Below are positions 25,369-34,164 of a stretch of 64,000 nt of DNA, one piece after another. The notes beneath the pieces are model-generated. The model was not told the DNA's origin and did not search any database. It saw only the letters and a program-made list of their open reading frames with translations. Each line of letters opens with the position of its first letter. Positions within the stretch are counted from its first letter, which is position 1. The position numbers and the translations under genes are program-made. The stretch lies in NCBI GenBank assembly GCA_965202845.1, contig OZ241856.1:1674001-1738000 (forward strand), read 5' to 3'. This DNA is from CBDATA01 sp965202845 (GTDB taxonomy: Bacteria; Acidobacteriota; Vicinamibacteria; Marinacidobacterales; Marinacidobacteraceae).

Positions 25369-26523
25369 ATGGTCTTGTATTCGCGTCTGCTTCGCCCTCC
25401 CGACCAGAGTTTCTTCCTGCTGGGGCTCCGCGGGGTCGGCAAGAGCGCCTGGGCGCGTAGGACGTTTCCGGACGCCGCCCGCCTCGACCTGCTCGATCAG
25501 CGCCTCCACCAGGACCTTCTCGCCGACCCATCGCTCTTCGCCCAGGCGCTCGGCGACATCGAACCGGGGCGCTGGGTGGTGGTGGACGAAATCCAGCGGC
25601 TTCCGGCGCTCCTCAATGAAGTCCACCGCCTCATCGAGGACCGCGGGCTGCGGTTCGCCCTGCTGGGATCCAGCGCGCGGAAGCTGCGGACCGCCGGGGT
25701 CAACCTGCTGGCCGGGCGCGCCCTGCTGCGGACCATGTTCCCCCTCACCGCCGCCGAACTCGGCGCCGACTTCGACCTGGAGCGCGTTCTCCGCCACGGC
25801 TCCCTGCCGCTGGTCTGGAACAGCAAGACGCCGCGCGACGTGCTGGAGGCATGGGCGCTCTTCTATCTCCAGGAGGAGATCCGCGCCGAGGCCGCCGCCC
25901 GCAACCTGCCGGCGTTCGCCCGGTTCCTTCCGGTGGCCGCCCTCCAAAACGGCGGCGTCGTGAATGTCGCGGCGATCGCGAGGGACGCCGGCGTCGCCCG
26001 CGGCACAGTGGCCGGGTATCTCCAGGTCCTCGAGGACACCCTGCTGGTCCATCGAATCCCGGCCCGCCAGTCGCGGCTTCGGACCCGGGAGCGGCGCGCT
26101 CCCAAGCTCTACTGGGTGGACCCCGGCGTGGTCCGCGCCGTGAAGCGCCAGTTCGGCCCGCCTGCCGCCGAAGAGCGCGGCCCGCTCTTCGAGAGCTGGG
26201 TCGCCACCACCTTGCGCGCCCACCAGGCGGCCGAGCCGGAACTCTTCGATTCCCTCGGCTACTGGGCGACGCTTCGCAGCCGGTCGGAGGTGGATTTCGT
26301 GCTGGAACGCGGCGGCGAACAGCTCGCCATCGAGGCGAAGGCGACTTCGCGCTACCACACCGGCCTGCTGCGCGGTCTGCGCCTCACGGCCGACTTCCCC
26401 CGGCTGGCGCGGCGCATCCTGGTGTACGCGGGAGACCGCGCATTCCGATCCGGGGACGGGATCGAAATCTGGCCGGCCGCCCACTTCGCCGAGCGGACGG
26501 CGGCCGGGGAGCTGTGGCCGTAG
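25369..26523 (+). CDS. AAA-type ATPase with DUF4143 domain
   Basis: The 384-residue protein has Walker A at 19-26 (GLRGVGKS) and Walker B WVVVDE at 69-74, within an AAA_14 domain. A winged-helix segment follows (VNVAAIARDAGVARGTVAGYLQVLEDT), then a C-terminal DUF4143 domain. The EVDFVLERGGEQLAIEAKAT stretch resembles a degenerate PD-(D/E)xK nuclease core. These proteins are widespread, patchily distributed and of uncertain role. There is no ribosome site, but a strong -10 box lies close to the ATG. It is divergent from DUF1552 and convergent with the carbonic anhydrase genes. Confidence 0.85.
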   Translation: MVLYSRLLRPPDQSFFLLGLRGVGKSAWARRTFPDAARLDLLDQRLHQDLLADPSLFAQALGDIEPGRWVVVDEIQRLPALLNEVHRLIEDRGLRFALLGSSARKLRTAGVNLLAGRALLRTMFPLTAAELGADFDLERVLRHGSLPLVWNSKTPRDVLEAWALFYLQEEIRAEAAARNLPAFARFLPVAALQNGGVVNVAAIARDAGVARGTVAGYLQVLEDTLLVHRIPARQSRLRTRERRAPKLYWVDPGVVRAVKRQFGPPAAEERGPLFESWVATTLRAHQAAEPELFDSLGYWATLRSRSEVDFVLERGGEQLAIEAKATSRYHTGLLRGLRLTADFPRLARRILVYAGDRAFRSGDGIEIWPAAHFAERTAAGELWP

Positions 26524-26530
26524 AGAGGGC

Positions 26531-27280
26531 TCAGCGCTCCCGGTCGGTCGCGAGGCGCCGCTGGTGCAGCGGCTGGGGCGGGCGGGCGTTCATCGGGACG
26601 ATCCGGCGAAACGCCTCGACCTGCTCCCGGGAAACCGAAACCGGCTCGGTCATCACCAGCCACGAAACCCCCTCGGAGCAGGGCGGGGTGGTGAGCGAAC
26701 CCGGGTAGCGCCAGGTCGTCCGCTCGGCGGGCAGCAGCGCGGCGGCGTCCACCATTCCCGGGGCCGTCCGGGCCGGTGCCGGCGTCTCCGGAAACCCGCT
26801 CCATACCGAAGCGAGCGCCCGGTTCGGCGCCCCCTCCTCAAGGAACACCCCCACCACCGCGAGCGCGCCGTCCGCTCCCACGTGCACCAGGTGCAGCTCC
26901 AGCGGGAACGGGGCGCCCTCCACGGTGTGCTCGCTTTCGTGGTGCAGGTGGAACTGGGCGAGCTCGTAGCGGACGCCGTCGAGGACGATGCCGCTTCCCG
27001 GCGCGTAGTCCACCTGGATGGTGTGGCCGTTGTTGAGGATGGAAATCGGACTCGGCGCGTAGTCGAAGACGATTTCCGACTGCTCCCGCCGCTCCGCCCC
27101 GGCCAGATCGATCGGCGACTGCTCGCGCCCGTCGCTGCAGGCGGCGAACCCCGGATCGAGCGCGCCCCAGTGGGAGGGGCCGTGCGTCCCCTCGTAGCCC
27201 CAGTGGGGCTGGGCCAGCGCGTTTCCGCCGACCAGAAGCATGCCGGCGCCGAACGCCGAAACCGCGATTCGTTTGCTCAT
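26531..27280 (-). CDS. Alpha-carbonic anhydrase, periplasmic
   Basis: The 249-residue protein has a signal peptide (about 1-24, ending NALAQ). The alpha-class core follows: HWGYEG, QSPIDL, the zinc histidines in QFHLHHESEHTVEG and LELHLVH, and SLTTPPCSEGV with the Thr that orients zinc-bound hydroxide. NNGHTIQV retains the His equivalent to the proton-shuttling H64. It should interconvert CO2 and bicarbonate in the periplasm. The ATG overlaps the stop of the upstream paralogue by 4 bases. Both copies share long stretches of DNA, for example around 26654 and 27411, showing tandem duplication. Confidence 0.94.
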   Translation of the reverse strand: MSKRIAVSAFGAGMLLVGGNALAQPHWGYEGTHGPSHWGALDPGFAACSDGREQSPIDLAGAERREQSEIVFDYAPSPISILNNGHTIQVDYAPGSGIVLDGVRYELAQFHLHHESEHTVEGAPFPLELHLVHVGADGALAVVGVFLEEGAPNRALASVWSGFPETPAPARTAPGMVDAAALLPAERTTWRYPGSLTTPPCSEGVSWLVMTEPVSVSREQVEAFRRIVPMNARPPQPLHQRRLATDRER

Positions 27281-27885
27281 GGTTTCGGAGTGTACCCCCG
27301 GTCCGTCAGCGCCTGGCGCCCGTGGAGCGGCTGCACCGGGCGGGCGTTCCCCGGAACGATCCGGCGAAACGCCTCGACCTGTTCCCGGGATACCGGAACC
27401 GGTTCGGTCATCACCAGCCACGAAACCCCCTCGGTGAAGGGCGGGGTGGTGAGCGAACCCCGGTAGCGCCACGTCGTCCGGCGGGCGGGCAGCAGCGCGG
27501 CGACGTCCACGCTCCCCCCGACCGGCGCCTCCGGCAGCCCGTGAAACACCCGAGCGAGCGCCCGGTTCGCCTCGCAGCCCTCCGCAAAAAACACCCCCAC
27601 CACCGCAAGCGCGCCTCCGGCGGCCGCGTGCACCAGGTGCAGCTCCAGGGGAAACCGGGCGCCCTCCACGGTGTGCTCGCTCGGATGATGGAAATGGAAC
27701 TGCTGGAGGTCGAAGCGCCGCCCCCCCACCACGACGCCGATTCCCGACTGGCAATCGAACCGGATGTTGCGCCCGTCGCGCCGAACGGAGACCGGGCGCG
27801 GCGCGTAGTCGAAGACGATCCCCGGCAGCTCCCGGCAGTCCGCCCCCGCCAAGTCGATCGGCGACTGCTCCCTGCCGAGCGCCAT
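27277..27885 (-). CDS. Alpha-carbonic anhydrase paralogue, N-terminally shortened
   Basis: The product is 202 residues from the ATG at 27885, or 206 from an in-frame TTG at 27897. It keeps QSPIDL, the zinc histidines (QFHFHHPSEHTVEG, LELHLVH) and SLTTPP. It lacks the signal peptide and the HWGYEG N-terminal strand of its neighbour, and the H64 position reads R in RRDGRNI. An in-frame stop a few codons upstream (the MTADWG reading ends in TAG) prevents a longer protein. It may be cytosolic and slower, or decaying. It starts 20 bases after the aquaporin gene and overlaps the next anhydrase gene by 4 bases. Confidence 0.8.
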   Translation of the reverse strand: MALGREQSPIDLAGADCRELPGIVFDYAPRPVSVRRDGRNIRFDCQSGIGVVVGGRRFDLQQFHFHHPSEHTVEGARFPLELHLVHAAAGGALAVVGVFFAEGCEANRALARVFHGLPEAPVGGSVDVAALLPARRTTWRYRGSLTTPPFTEGVSWLVMTEPVPVSREQVEAFRRIVPGNARPVQPLHGRQALTDRGYTPKP

Positions 27886-27904
27886 CCCTATCCCCAATCG
27901 GCGG

Positions 27905-28573
27905 TCATCGCCAGAGCCAGCGGGCGAAGGGAACCGCGGCGAGAGCGCCCGCGATCTCCATCCCGATGAACGGCGGCACGTCGGCGGGACGGATGCCGCA
28001 GAAGGTGTCGCTGAAGGCGCGGGCGATGCTCACCGCCGGGTTGGCGAAGGCGGTGGAGCTGGTGAACCAGATCGCGGCGCCGATATAGAGCGCGACCGCC
28101 GTCGCCACGTCGCGGCCGACCCGGATGCAGCCGAGGATCACCACCAGCAGGCCGAAGGTCGCGATCCCCTCCGAAAGCCACTGACCGCCGCCGGTGCGCA
28201 CGGTGGTCGCCAGATGGAGCGCCGGCAGCCCGAACATCCAGTTGGTGACCGCCACGCCGAAGACGCCGCCGGCGATCTGAACCGGCACGTAGGCGCCGGC
28301 GTCCCGAAGGGAGATGTCCCCCCGCGCCAGGAAGGCCAGGGTCACCGCCGGGTTGATGTGGCAGCCGGAGACCGGGGCGAAGAGCCAGATGAGAACCAGC
28401 AGCGCCGCCGCGATCGCGAGCGTGCATCCGACGAGCGCGACCCCGGCGTTCCCGCCGGCGAGGTTGTCGCCCATGATCCCGGAGCCGATGATCGCGGCCA
28501 GCAGTCCCGCCGTCCCGACGAACTCGGCGACCAGGCGCCGCGCCAGGGACACCGGGCCGTCGCCGCCGGACAT
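27905..28573 (-). CDS. Aquaporin-family (MIP) channel
   Basis: The 222-residue protein has six predicted membrane helices and the two pore loops GCHINPAVTLA (about 70-80) and AFANPAVSIAR. In classical AqpZ the second NPA is followed by Arg, part of the selectivity filter; here the residue is Val, with Arg three positions later. This pattern occurs in AqpS-like channels linked to arsenic and other small solutes, so strict water selectivity is unlikely. It starts 6 bases after the DyP peroxidase gene and precedes the carbonic anhydrases. H2O2, CO2 or a metalloid are possible substrates. Confidence 0.88.
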   Translation of the reverse strand: MSGGDGPVSLARRLVAEFVGTAGLLAAIIGSGIMGDNLAGGNAGVALVGCTLAIAAALLVLIWLFAPVSGCHINPAVTLAFLARGDISLRDAGAYVPVQIAGGVFGVAVTNWMFGLPALHLATTVRTGGGQWLSEGIATFGLLVVILGCIRVGRDVATAVALYIGAAIWFTSSTAFANPAVSIARAFSDTFCGIRPADVPPFIGMEIAGALAAVPFARWLWR

Positions 28574-28579
28574 GTCCCC

Positions 28580-29470
28580 CTATCCGAGCAGCGCCCGGAG
28601 GTTCAGCCGCCCGGCGACGACCGGCGGACACCAGTAGTACGCCCCGTCCAGCGGACGCGAGAAGTGGAAGAGCGCATCCACGATCCCGTCCTCCTCCCCG
28701 GCCATCCGGCGCATCTGCCTCTCGAACGGATCCAGGCTGCTCCCGAAGGCGACGAACACCAAGCCGTGCTGGACCCCGTCCCCGCTCCAGGGCATCGAAC
28801 GCCGCCAGACGAACGCCGGCGGGTCGAACGCCTCCTGCTCGGTGCGCTTCACGTGGGCGGTCGGCGGCGCGTCCCCGATCTCGCGGTTGTCGGCGAGGCG
28901 GCGCCCGATCACCAGGTCCCGCCCGCGCGGGCCGAACTTGGCGAACCGCCCCAGGTCGTGCGCCCACCGCTGCACCGCGACGAACGAGCCGCCGTCGAGT
29001 CCCGGCCCGGCGTCCGCGACCAGCGCGACTCCGGGGGCGTCCTCCGGGGCGGGGTTCTCGGTTCCGTCCTCGTACCCGGTCAGGTCCCGCGAATCATGGG
29101 AAAACGCCTCGGTCAGGGAGTCGACCGCAAACGCCGGGGACAGCGCCCGCTCCAGCTTCGCGGTCGCGCCCACCAGGTCGCCCCGCCGCGCCGCCCGGAG
29201 CCAGCTCCACAGCGCACCCGGAATCGAAGGAACCGAAGCCCCGGCGGGCGCCAGCGCCGGGAAGGTGCGGATCCCCGGGATTTCGACCCCGAGTTCCGCG
29301 GTCAGCGAAGCCCCGACGCCGACGACCGTCGAAGGACCCGCCGCCTCCGCAAGCCGTTCGAGCGCCGGACGGGGATCGGCGCCCGGAAGCCGGCGCCAGC
29401 GGATGTGCCGGGCGTGCGGCGGAAGGTCGGCGAGGATGCCGGGCTGCGCCCCGCTGCTCGAATCGGACAT
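28580..29470 (-). CDS. DyP-type haem peroxidase
   Basis: The 296-residue protein contains GYEDGTENP, the GxxDG signature with the catalytic Asp, and VQRWAHDLGRF with the proximal haem His. WRRSMPW and LVFVAFGSSLDPFERQ, typical of the family, follow. DyP enzymes use H2O2 to oxidise bulky substrates. No signal peptide is seen, so it is cytosolic or encapsulated; no encapsulin gene is nearby. The ATG at 29470 is preceded by a hairpin that contains the best ribosome-site candidate. An in-frame ATG at about 29512 would add 14 residues. Confidence 0.9.
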   Translation of the reverse strand: MSDSSSGAQPGILADLPPHARHIRWRRLPGADPRPALERLAEAAGPSTVVGVGASLTAELGVEIPGIRTFPALAPAGASVPSIPGALWSWLRAARRGDLVGATAKLERALSPAFAVDSLTEAFSHDSRDLTGYEDGTENPAPEDAPGVALVADAGPGLDGGSFVAVQRWAHDLGRFAKFGPRGRDLVIGRRLADNREIGDAPPTAHVKRTEQEAFDPPAFVWRRSMPWSGDGVQHGLVFVAFGSSLDPFERQMRRMAGEEDGIVDALFHFSRPLDGAYYWCPPVVAGRLNLRALLG

Positions 29471-29477
29471 GGACGCC

Positions 29478-29507
29478 GGGAAGCCTACTCCTCCGGTAGG
29501 CTTTCCC
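29478..29507. other. Hairpin in the DyP leader
   Basis: GGGAAGCCTAC (29478-29488) pairs with GTAGGCTT plus CCC (29496-29507, one bulged T), leaving a 7-base loop. On the minus-strand mRNA the loop holds GGAGGA, the only ribosome-site-like sequence near the DyP start, so a stem here could control initiation. It could equally be a divergent operator for the permease gene. Confidence 0.4.
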
Positions 29508-29560
29508 GTCATGCGACCGGGGAACTTCGGAGCGGCGGGAGCGTTCCCTCCCCACACGGC

Positions 29561-31996
29561 ATGACCCACGCCTTCCGCGAAGCCTTCCGGAGCCTGTCCC
29601 GAAGGCCCCGCTTCGTCCTCCTGGTCGTGGCCCCGCTGGGACTCGGCATCGCCGCCACCGCCACCGTGCTCTCGGCGGACCGCCTGCTGCTGGGGCTGCC
29701 GCCCTTCCGCGACCCGGAGACCATCATGCAGGTCTGGGAACGAAGGCCGCGGCTCCCGCTCCCCGACGACGTGGCGGCGATGTCCACAGACCACTTCCGC
29801 GAGTGGAGGGACTTCTCCACCGTCTTCGACGCGATGGCCATGTACGGAGACCAGCCATTCGCCTACCGGGGCCTCGCCGCATCCCCCGGAACGCCGCGCC
29901 CGCTGCGCGCCGAGCGGGTCTCCCCCGCCCTCTTCCGGATTCTGGGCGTCCCGCCGACCCTGGGGCGCGCCTTCCTCCCCGAAGAGGAGACTCCGGGTCG
30001 GGACCGGGTCGCGATCCTGGGCCACGCCTTCTGGACCCGCGAGTTCGGCGCGGACCCGGACATCCTCGGGCGGTCGCTGCTGCTGGACGACATCCCCCGC
30101 GAGATCGTCGGCGTCATGCCGGCGGGGTTCGGGTTTCCGATCCCCACCACCGAAATCTACGTCCCCTACCCGGTGGCGCCGCCCCCGCCTCCCGGCCAGG
30201 GGGTGCGGCTGGAAATGGTGCAGGCGGTCGCCCGCCTCGCCGACGGAGTGAGCGTCGAGCAGGCCGAGGCGGAGGCGGCGGCGCTCTTCGACCAGCTGAG
30301 CGAGGCGAGCGAGATCGAGCGGCGGCTCAACGAGGGCGCCTCGGTGCATCTCGTCTCTTTCGTGGAGCGTTCGACCCGCCGGTTCCGCGACCCGCTCTAC
30401 GCCCTGCTCGGCGTCACCCTGCTGGTGCTGCTGATCGCCTGCGGCAACGTGGTCAACCTGCTGCTGACCCGGGCGGCGCGCCAGGAGCGCGAATTCGCGG
30501 TGCGCGCCGCGCTGGGCGCCGGGCGAAGCGTCCTCTTCCGGCGACTGCTCGCCGAAAACTGCCTGCTCGCGCTGGGCGGCGGGCTGATCGGCCTCCTGCT
30601 GAGCGTCCCCGGCGCGACGCTCCTGCGCTCCCTCGCCCCGCTCGGCCTCCCGCATCTTGCGGACGCCAGCGTGAGTCCGGCGGTGTTCGCCTTCAACTTC
30701 GCGCTCGCCGCGCTCGCCGCCATCGCCTTCGGCGTGCTCCCGGCGTTCCGGGCGTCCTCGGGGAATCCGGCGACGGCGCTCCAGGCGTCGGGGCGCAGCG
30801 ACTCCCCGGGGCTTTTCGGCGCGCGCCGCGGGGTCTTCGCATCGCTCCAGCTCGCCCTCGCCCTGCCGCTGCTGATCGGCGCCGGCCTCCTCGCCCGCAG
30901 CTTCCTGAACCTGACGCAGACCGACCCCGGCTACATCCCGGAACAGACGCTCGCCTTCTCGCTCCCGCTCCCCGACGCCCGCTATCCGGAGACCGGAAAC
31001 AAGCTGGCCGCGCTGGAGACGCTGGGCGAAATGTTCGCCGCGGTTCCCGGAGTGGAGCATGCCGCGTTCGTGGACGTCCTCCCGCTCAGCGGGGAGCGGG
31101 CGATGATCGGATTCCAGCGGGTCGGGGAGGCGCCGATCACCGACCCGAACCACATCCCCCGGGCGCTGCTCCGACGGATCACTCCCGGCTACTTCCGCGC
31201 GATGGGCATCCCGCTGCGGGAAGGGCGCGTCTACGCCCCGGAGGACCGCGCCGCGCCCGGCGTGGTGGTGAACCGGGCGCTGGTGAACCAGTACCTTCAG
31301 GACGAACCGTTGGGACTTGAAATCCGCGGCATGGGCCCCATCCTGGGCGTGGTGGGCGACGTGCTCCCCGACGGAGCGGAGACCCCGCCGGAGCCGATGA
31401 TCTACGAGCTGCTGCGCGAAACGACCCGCGCCAGCGAGCTGACCCTGGGAAACATGAAGGCGGTGCTGCGCCTCGCCCCGGACGCCGATGCGCTCCCCGG
31501 GGTCACCGCGCGGATCGCCGAGTTCGACCCCGAGCTCGCCCCGCTGGAACCGAAGGGGCTGGACGACCGCCTCCACGAGGCCACCGCCCAGCCGCGGCTC
31601 TATGCGCTCCTCATGGGAGGTTTCGCCGGGGTCGCGGCGCTGCTCGCCGCCTGGGGCGCCTTCGGAGTGGTGAGCCACCGGGCGGCGGGGCGCATCCCCT
31701 CGCACGGCGTCCGCATGGCGCTGGGCGCCACTCCCGCCAGCATACGAACGCTGGTGCTCCAGGACGGACTCCGGATCGCCGCCTTCGGACTGGTCCCCGG
31801 ATTCGTCCTCGCGCTGGCGCTGACCTGGACGGTCCGCACCGAATTGAGTCCGTTCCTGTTCGAGGTGGCGCCGCTGGACCCGGCGACGCTCCTCGCGACC
31901 CCGGTCGGGCTGCTGCTGGCGGTGCTGGCGGCCAGCCTCGGCCCGGCGCGCGCCGCGGCGCGGATCCCGGTGGTCGCGGCGCTCCGGCATGATTAG
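29561..31996 (+). CDS. ADOP-type orphan ABC permease (MacB/FtsX fold)
   Basis: The 811-residue protein has two MacB-like units: membrane helix (about 20-43), a periplasmic PCD domain to about 270 and three FtsX helices to about 410, then a second PCD and three C-terminal helices. FREAFRSLSRRPRF and VRAALGAGRSVLFRRLLAENCLLALGGG are typical motifs of the 'acidobacterial duplicated orphan permease' family. No ATPase gene is adjacent, as usual for this family. The substrate is unknown; MacB relatives act as mechanotransmission exporters. It overlaps the next gene by 8 bases. Confidence 0.9.
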   Translation: MTHAFREAFRSLSRRPRFVLLVVAPLGLGIAATATVLSADRLLLGLPPFRDPETIMQVWERRPRLPLPDDVAAMSTDHFREWRDFSTVFDAMAMYGDQPFAYRGLAASPGTPRPLRAERVSPALFRILGVPPTLGRAFLPEEETPGRDRVAILGHAFWTREFGADPDILGRSLLLDDIPREIVGVMPAGFGFPIPTTEIYVPYPVAPPPPPGQGVRLEMVQAVARLADGVSVEQAEAEAAALFDQLSEASEIERRLNEGASVHLVSFVERSTRRFRDPLYALLGVTLLVLLIACGNVVNLLLTRAARQEREFAVRAALGAGRSVLFRRLLAENCLLALGGGLIGLLLSVPGATLLRSLAPLGLPHLADASVSPAVFAFNFALAALAAIAFGVLPAFRASSGNPATALQASGRSDSPGLFGARRGVFASLQLALALPLLIGAGLLARSFLNLTQTDPGYIPEQTLAFSLPLPDARYPETGNKLAALETLGEMFAAVPGVEHAAFVDVLPLSGERAMIGFQRVGEAPITDPNHIPRALLRRITPGYFRAMGIPLREGRVYAPEDRAAPGVVVNRALVNQYLQDEPLGLEIRGMGPILGVVGDVLPDGAETPPEPMIYELLRETTRASELTLGNMKAVLRLAPDADALPGVTARIAEFDPELAPLEPKGLDDRLHEATAQPRLYALLMGGFAGVAALLAAWGAFGVVSHRAAGRIPSHGVRMALGATPASIRTLVLQDGLRIAAFGLVPGFVLALALTWTVRTELSPFLFEVAPLDPATLLATPVGLLLAVLAASLGPARAAARIPVVAALRHD

Positions 31997-33452
31997 GCGC
32001 GCCCGCCCCTTCCTGATCCTCGCCGGGGCGGGGGCGGTGGTGGCCCTCCAGGCGATCCGCCACGAACCGCCGGAAGCAGGGTCCGCGGCCGTAGGCGGCG
32101 TCCTCGCCCCCTGCCCCGACGGCAGCGGCCAGTGCGGCGTCGTCGAAGTTCCGGAGAACCGGGCCGACCCGGACGGCCGCGTCATCGAGCTGAACGTCCT
32201 GGTCCTGCCGGCGACCGGGCGGGCGGCGCGCCCCGACCCGCTCTTCCTGCTGGCGGGCGGCCCCGGGCAGGCGGCGGTCGCCCTCGCTCCGCTGGTCGCC
32301 CCCCGGCTGGCGCCGGTGCGCGAGACCCGCGACCTGGTGTTCGTGGATCAGCGGGGAACCGGCGACTCGAACCCGCTCGCGTGCGAAATCGACGAGGAGG
32401 CGGCGCTGGAGTCGGGGCAGATCGCGCTCGCCCGGGAGGACGTGGAGCGCTGCCTCGCCGCCCTCGACGCGGACCCCAGGTTCTACACGACCCCCATCGC
32501 CATGGACGACCTGGAGGCGGTGCGGGAGGCGCTGGGCTACGGCCGCATCAACCTCTGGGGCGGCTCCTACGGCACCCGCGCCGCCACCGTCTTCATGCGC
32601 CGCCACCCGGAGAGCGTCCGGGCGGTCCTCCTCGACGGCATGGCCCCGGTGAACATGCGCCTCCCCCTCCACTTCGCGGCGGACGGGCAGCGGGCGCTCG
32701 ACCTGACGCTTCGGGCCTGCGCCGCCGACCCGGGCTGCGCCGAGCGCTACGGCGAGCTTGACGCGTCCATCCGGGACCTGCTCCGAAGCCTCGACCACGA
32801 ACCGCCCTCCCGCTACCCGGTCCGGCACCCGCGCACCGGCGAGTGGGAGGACCTCCCGCTCACCCGCAACGCGGTGGCCGCCGCGCTCCGCGGCGTGCTC
32901 TACGCGCCGAATCTCGCCGCGATGCTCCCGCTCATCGTGGAGCAGGCGCTGGTCGGCGACTTCGGCCCGCTCATGGCTCTGGCCGACCCGGTCGCCGGCC
33001 CGCAGCTGGAGCTCGGCATGTTCCTCTCGGTGGTCTGCGCCGAGGACGTCCCGTTCCTGGACCTGGAGGAAGCCGAACGCGCGGCCGAGAACACCATCTT
33101 CGGCGCCTTTATCGCCGAAGCCTTCGCCGCATCCTGCGCCCACTGGCCCCGGGGGGACATCCCGGCGGGCTACCGGACTCCGGTGCGTTCGGACGCCCCG
33201 ACGCTGCTGCTCTCCGGGGAGATGGACCCGGTGACGCCGCCCCGCTGGGCCGAACGCGCCGCCCGAACCCTGTCGAACGCGCGGCACCTGGTCGTTCCGG
33301 GAACCGGGCACGGAACCCTGGGCGCCGGATGCGTCCCGGACTTGATCGCCGAATTCCTCGAAACCGCCGACCCCGACGCGCTGGACGCCTCCTGCATCGA
33401 GGGGATCGCCCGCCCGCCCTTCTGGCTCGCGCCCACCGGACCGGAGTCGTGA
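31989..33452 (+). CDS. TAP-like alpha/beta hydrolase
   Basis: The 487-residue enzyme has an N-terminal hydrophobic segment (about 5-22), so it is exported or membrane-anchored. Catalytic residues are S193 (WGGSYGTR), D413 (GEMDPVTPP) and H441 (GTGHGT). DQRGTGDSNPL forms the oxyanion region. The C-terminal TAP domain, common in tripeptidyl and prolyl aminopeptidases of the S33 group, is present. It probably releases residues or short peptides from N-termini. It overlaps the ADOP gene by 8 bases and the ATPase gene that follows by 4. Confidence 0.88.
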   Translation: MIRRARPFLILAGAGAVVALQAIRHEPPEAGSAAVGGVLAPCPDGSGQCGVVEVPENRADPDGRVIELNVLVLPATGRAARPDPLFLLAGGPGQAAVALAPLVAPRLAPVRETRDLVFVDQRGTGDSNPLACEIDEEAALESGQIALAREDVERCLAALDADPRFYTTPIAMDDLEAVREALGYGRINLWGGSYGTRAATVFMRRHPESVRAVLLDGMAPVNMRLPLHFAADGQRALDLTLRACAADPGCAERYGELDASIRDLLRSLDHEPPSRYPVRHPRTGEWEDLPLTRNAVAAALRGVLYAPNLAAMLPLIVEQALVGDFGPLMALADPVAGPQLELGMFLSVVCAEDVPFLDLEEAERAAENTIFGAFIAEAFAASCAHWPRGDIPAGYRTPVRSDAPTLLLSGEMDPVTPPRWAERAARTLSNARHLVVPGTGHGTLGAGCVPDLIAEFLETADPDALDASCIEGIARPPFWLAPTGPES

Positions 33453-34162
33453 TCGAGGCCGCCGGACTCCGCAAGACCTTCGGCGAGGTCGTCGCGGTGG
33501 ACGAGGTCGGTTTCACCGCCGCCGACGGGGTCGTGACCGGCCTTCTCGGGCCGAACGGCGCCGGGAAGTCCACCACCCTCCGGATGCTCTACGGACTCAT
33601 GGCGCCGCAGGCCGGGAGCATCCGGATCGACGACGTGGACGTCCTCCGGGACCCGGTCGCCGCCCAGAAGCGGATCGGCGCCCTGCCCGACGCCCACGCG
33701 CTCTACCCCCGGCTCACCGGCCGCGAGAACATCCACTACTTCGCCGCGCTGCGCGGCATTCCCCGGGCGGAGGCGGAATCCCGCATCGCCGCATTCGCGC
33801 GACTGATGGACATGGAGAGCTTTCTGGATCGGCGCGCCCGCGGCTATTCGCACGGCGAGCGCTCGCGCGTCCTGCTCGCCCGGGCGCTGATTCACGAGCC
33901 GCAGAACGTGCTGCTGGACGAACCCACCAACGGGCTGGACGTCATGAGCACTCGCCGGATGCGCGACCTGATCCGGGAGCTTCGGGAGCAGGGGCGGGCG
34001 GTGCTCTTTTCCAGCCACATCATGCAGGAGGTCGCCCTCCTCTGCGACCGGATCGTCATCATCACCGCCGGGCGGGTGGTGGCCGACGGTGACCCCGACC
34101 AGATTCGGGAGATCGCCGGCGCCGACGACCTGGAGGACGCCTTCGTGCGGCTCACCAGCTGA
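33449..34162 (+). CDS. natA: ABC transporter ATPase, NatA-like
   Basis: The 237-residue ATPase has Walker A GPNGAGKST, a variant signature YSHGERSRV, Walker B NVLLDEPTNGLD and the switch His in SSHIMQE. It starts with GTG in a GTGA overlap with the hydrolase stop, implying coupled translation. With the permease 3 bases downstream it forms a sodium- or drug-exporter of the NatAB type. Confidence 0.9.
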   Translation: MIEAAGLRKTFGEVVAVDEVGFTAADGVVTGLLGPNGAGKSTTLRMLYGLMAPQAGSIRIDDVDVLRDPVAAQKRIGALPDAHALYPRLTGRENIHYFAALRGIPRAEAESRIAAFARLMDMESFLDRRARGYSHGERSRVLLARALIHEPQNVLLDEPTNGLDVMSTRRMRDLIRELREQGRAVLFSSHIMQEVALLCDRIVIITAGRVVADGDPDQIREIAGADDLEDAFVRLTS

Positions 34163-34164
34163 CC

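Noticed and set aside
23860..26484. Extended frame upstream of the DUF1552 ATG
   Set aside because: Overlaps the DUF4143 ATPase on the other strand; the Tat motif and ribosome site place the start at 25251.
28580..32185. Very long minus-strand frame beyond the DyP gene
   Set aside because: The DyP part is real, but the extension upstream of 29470 lies antisense to the ADOP permease and has shadow composition.
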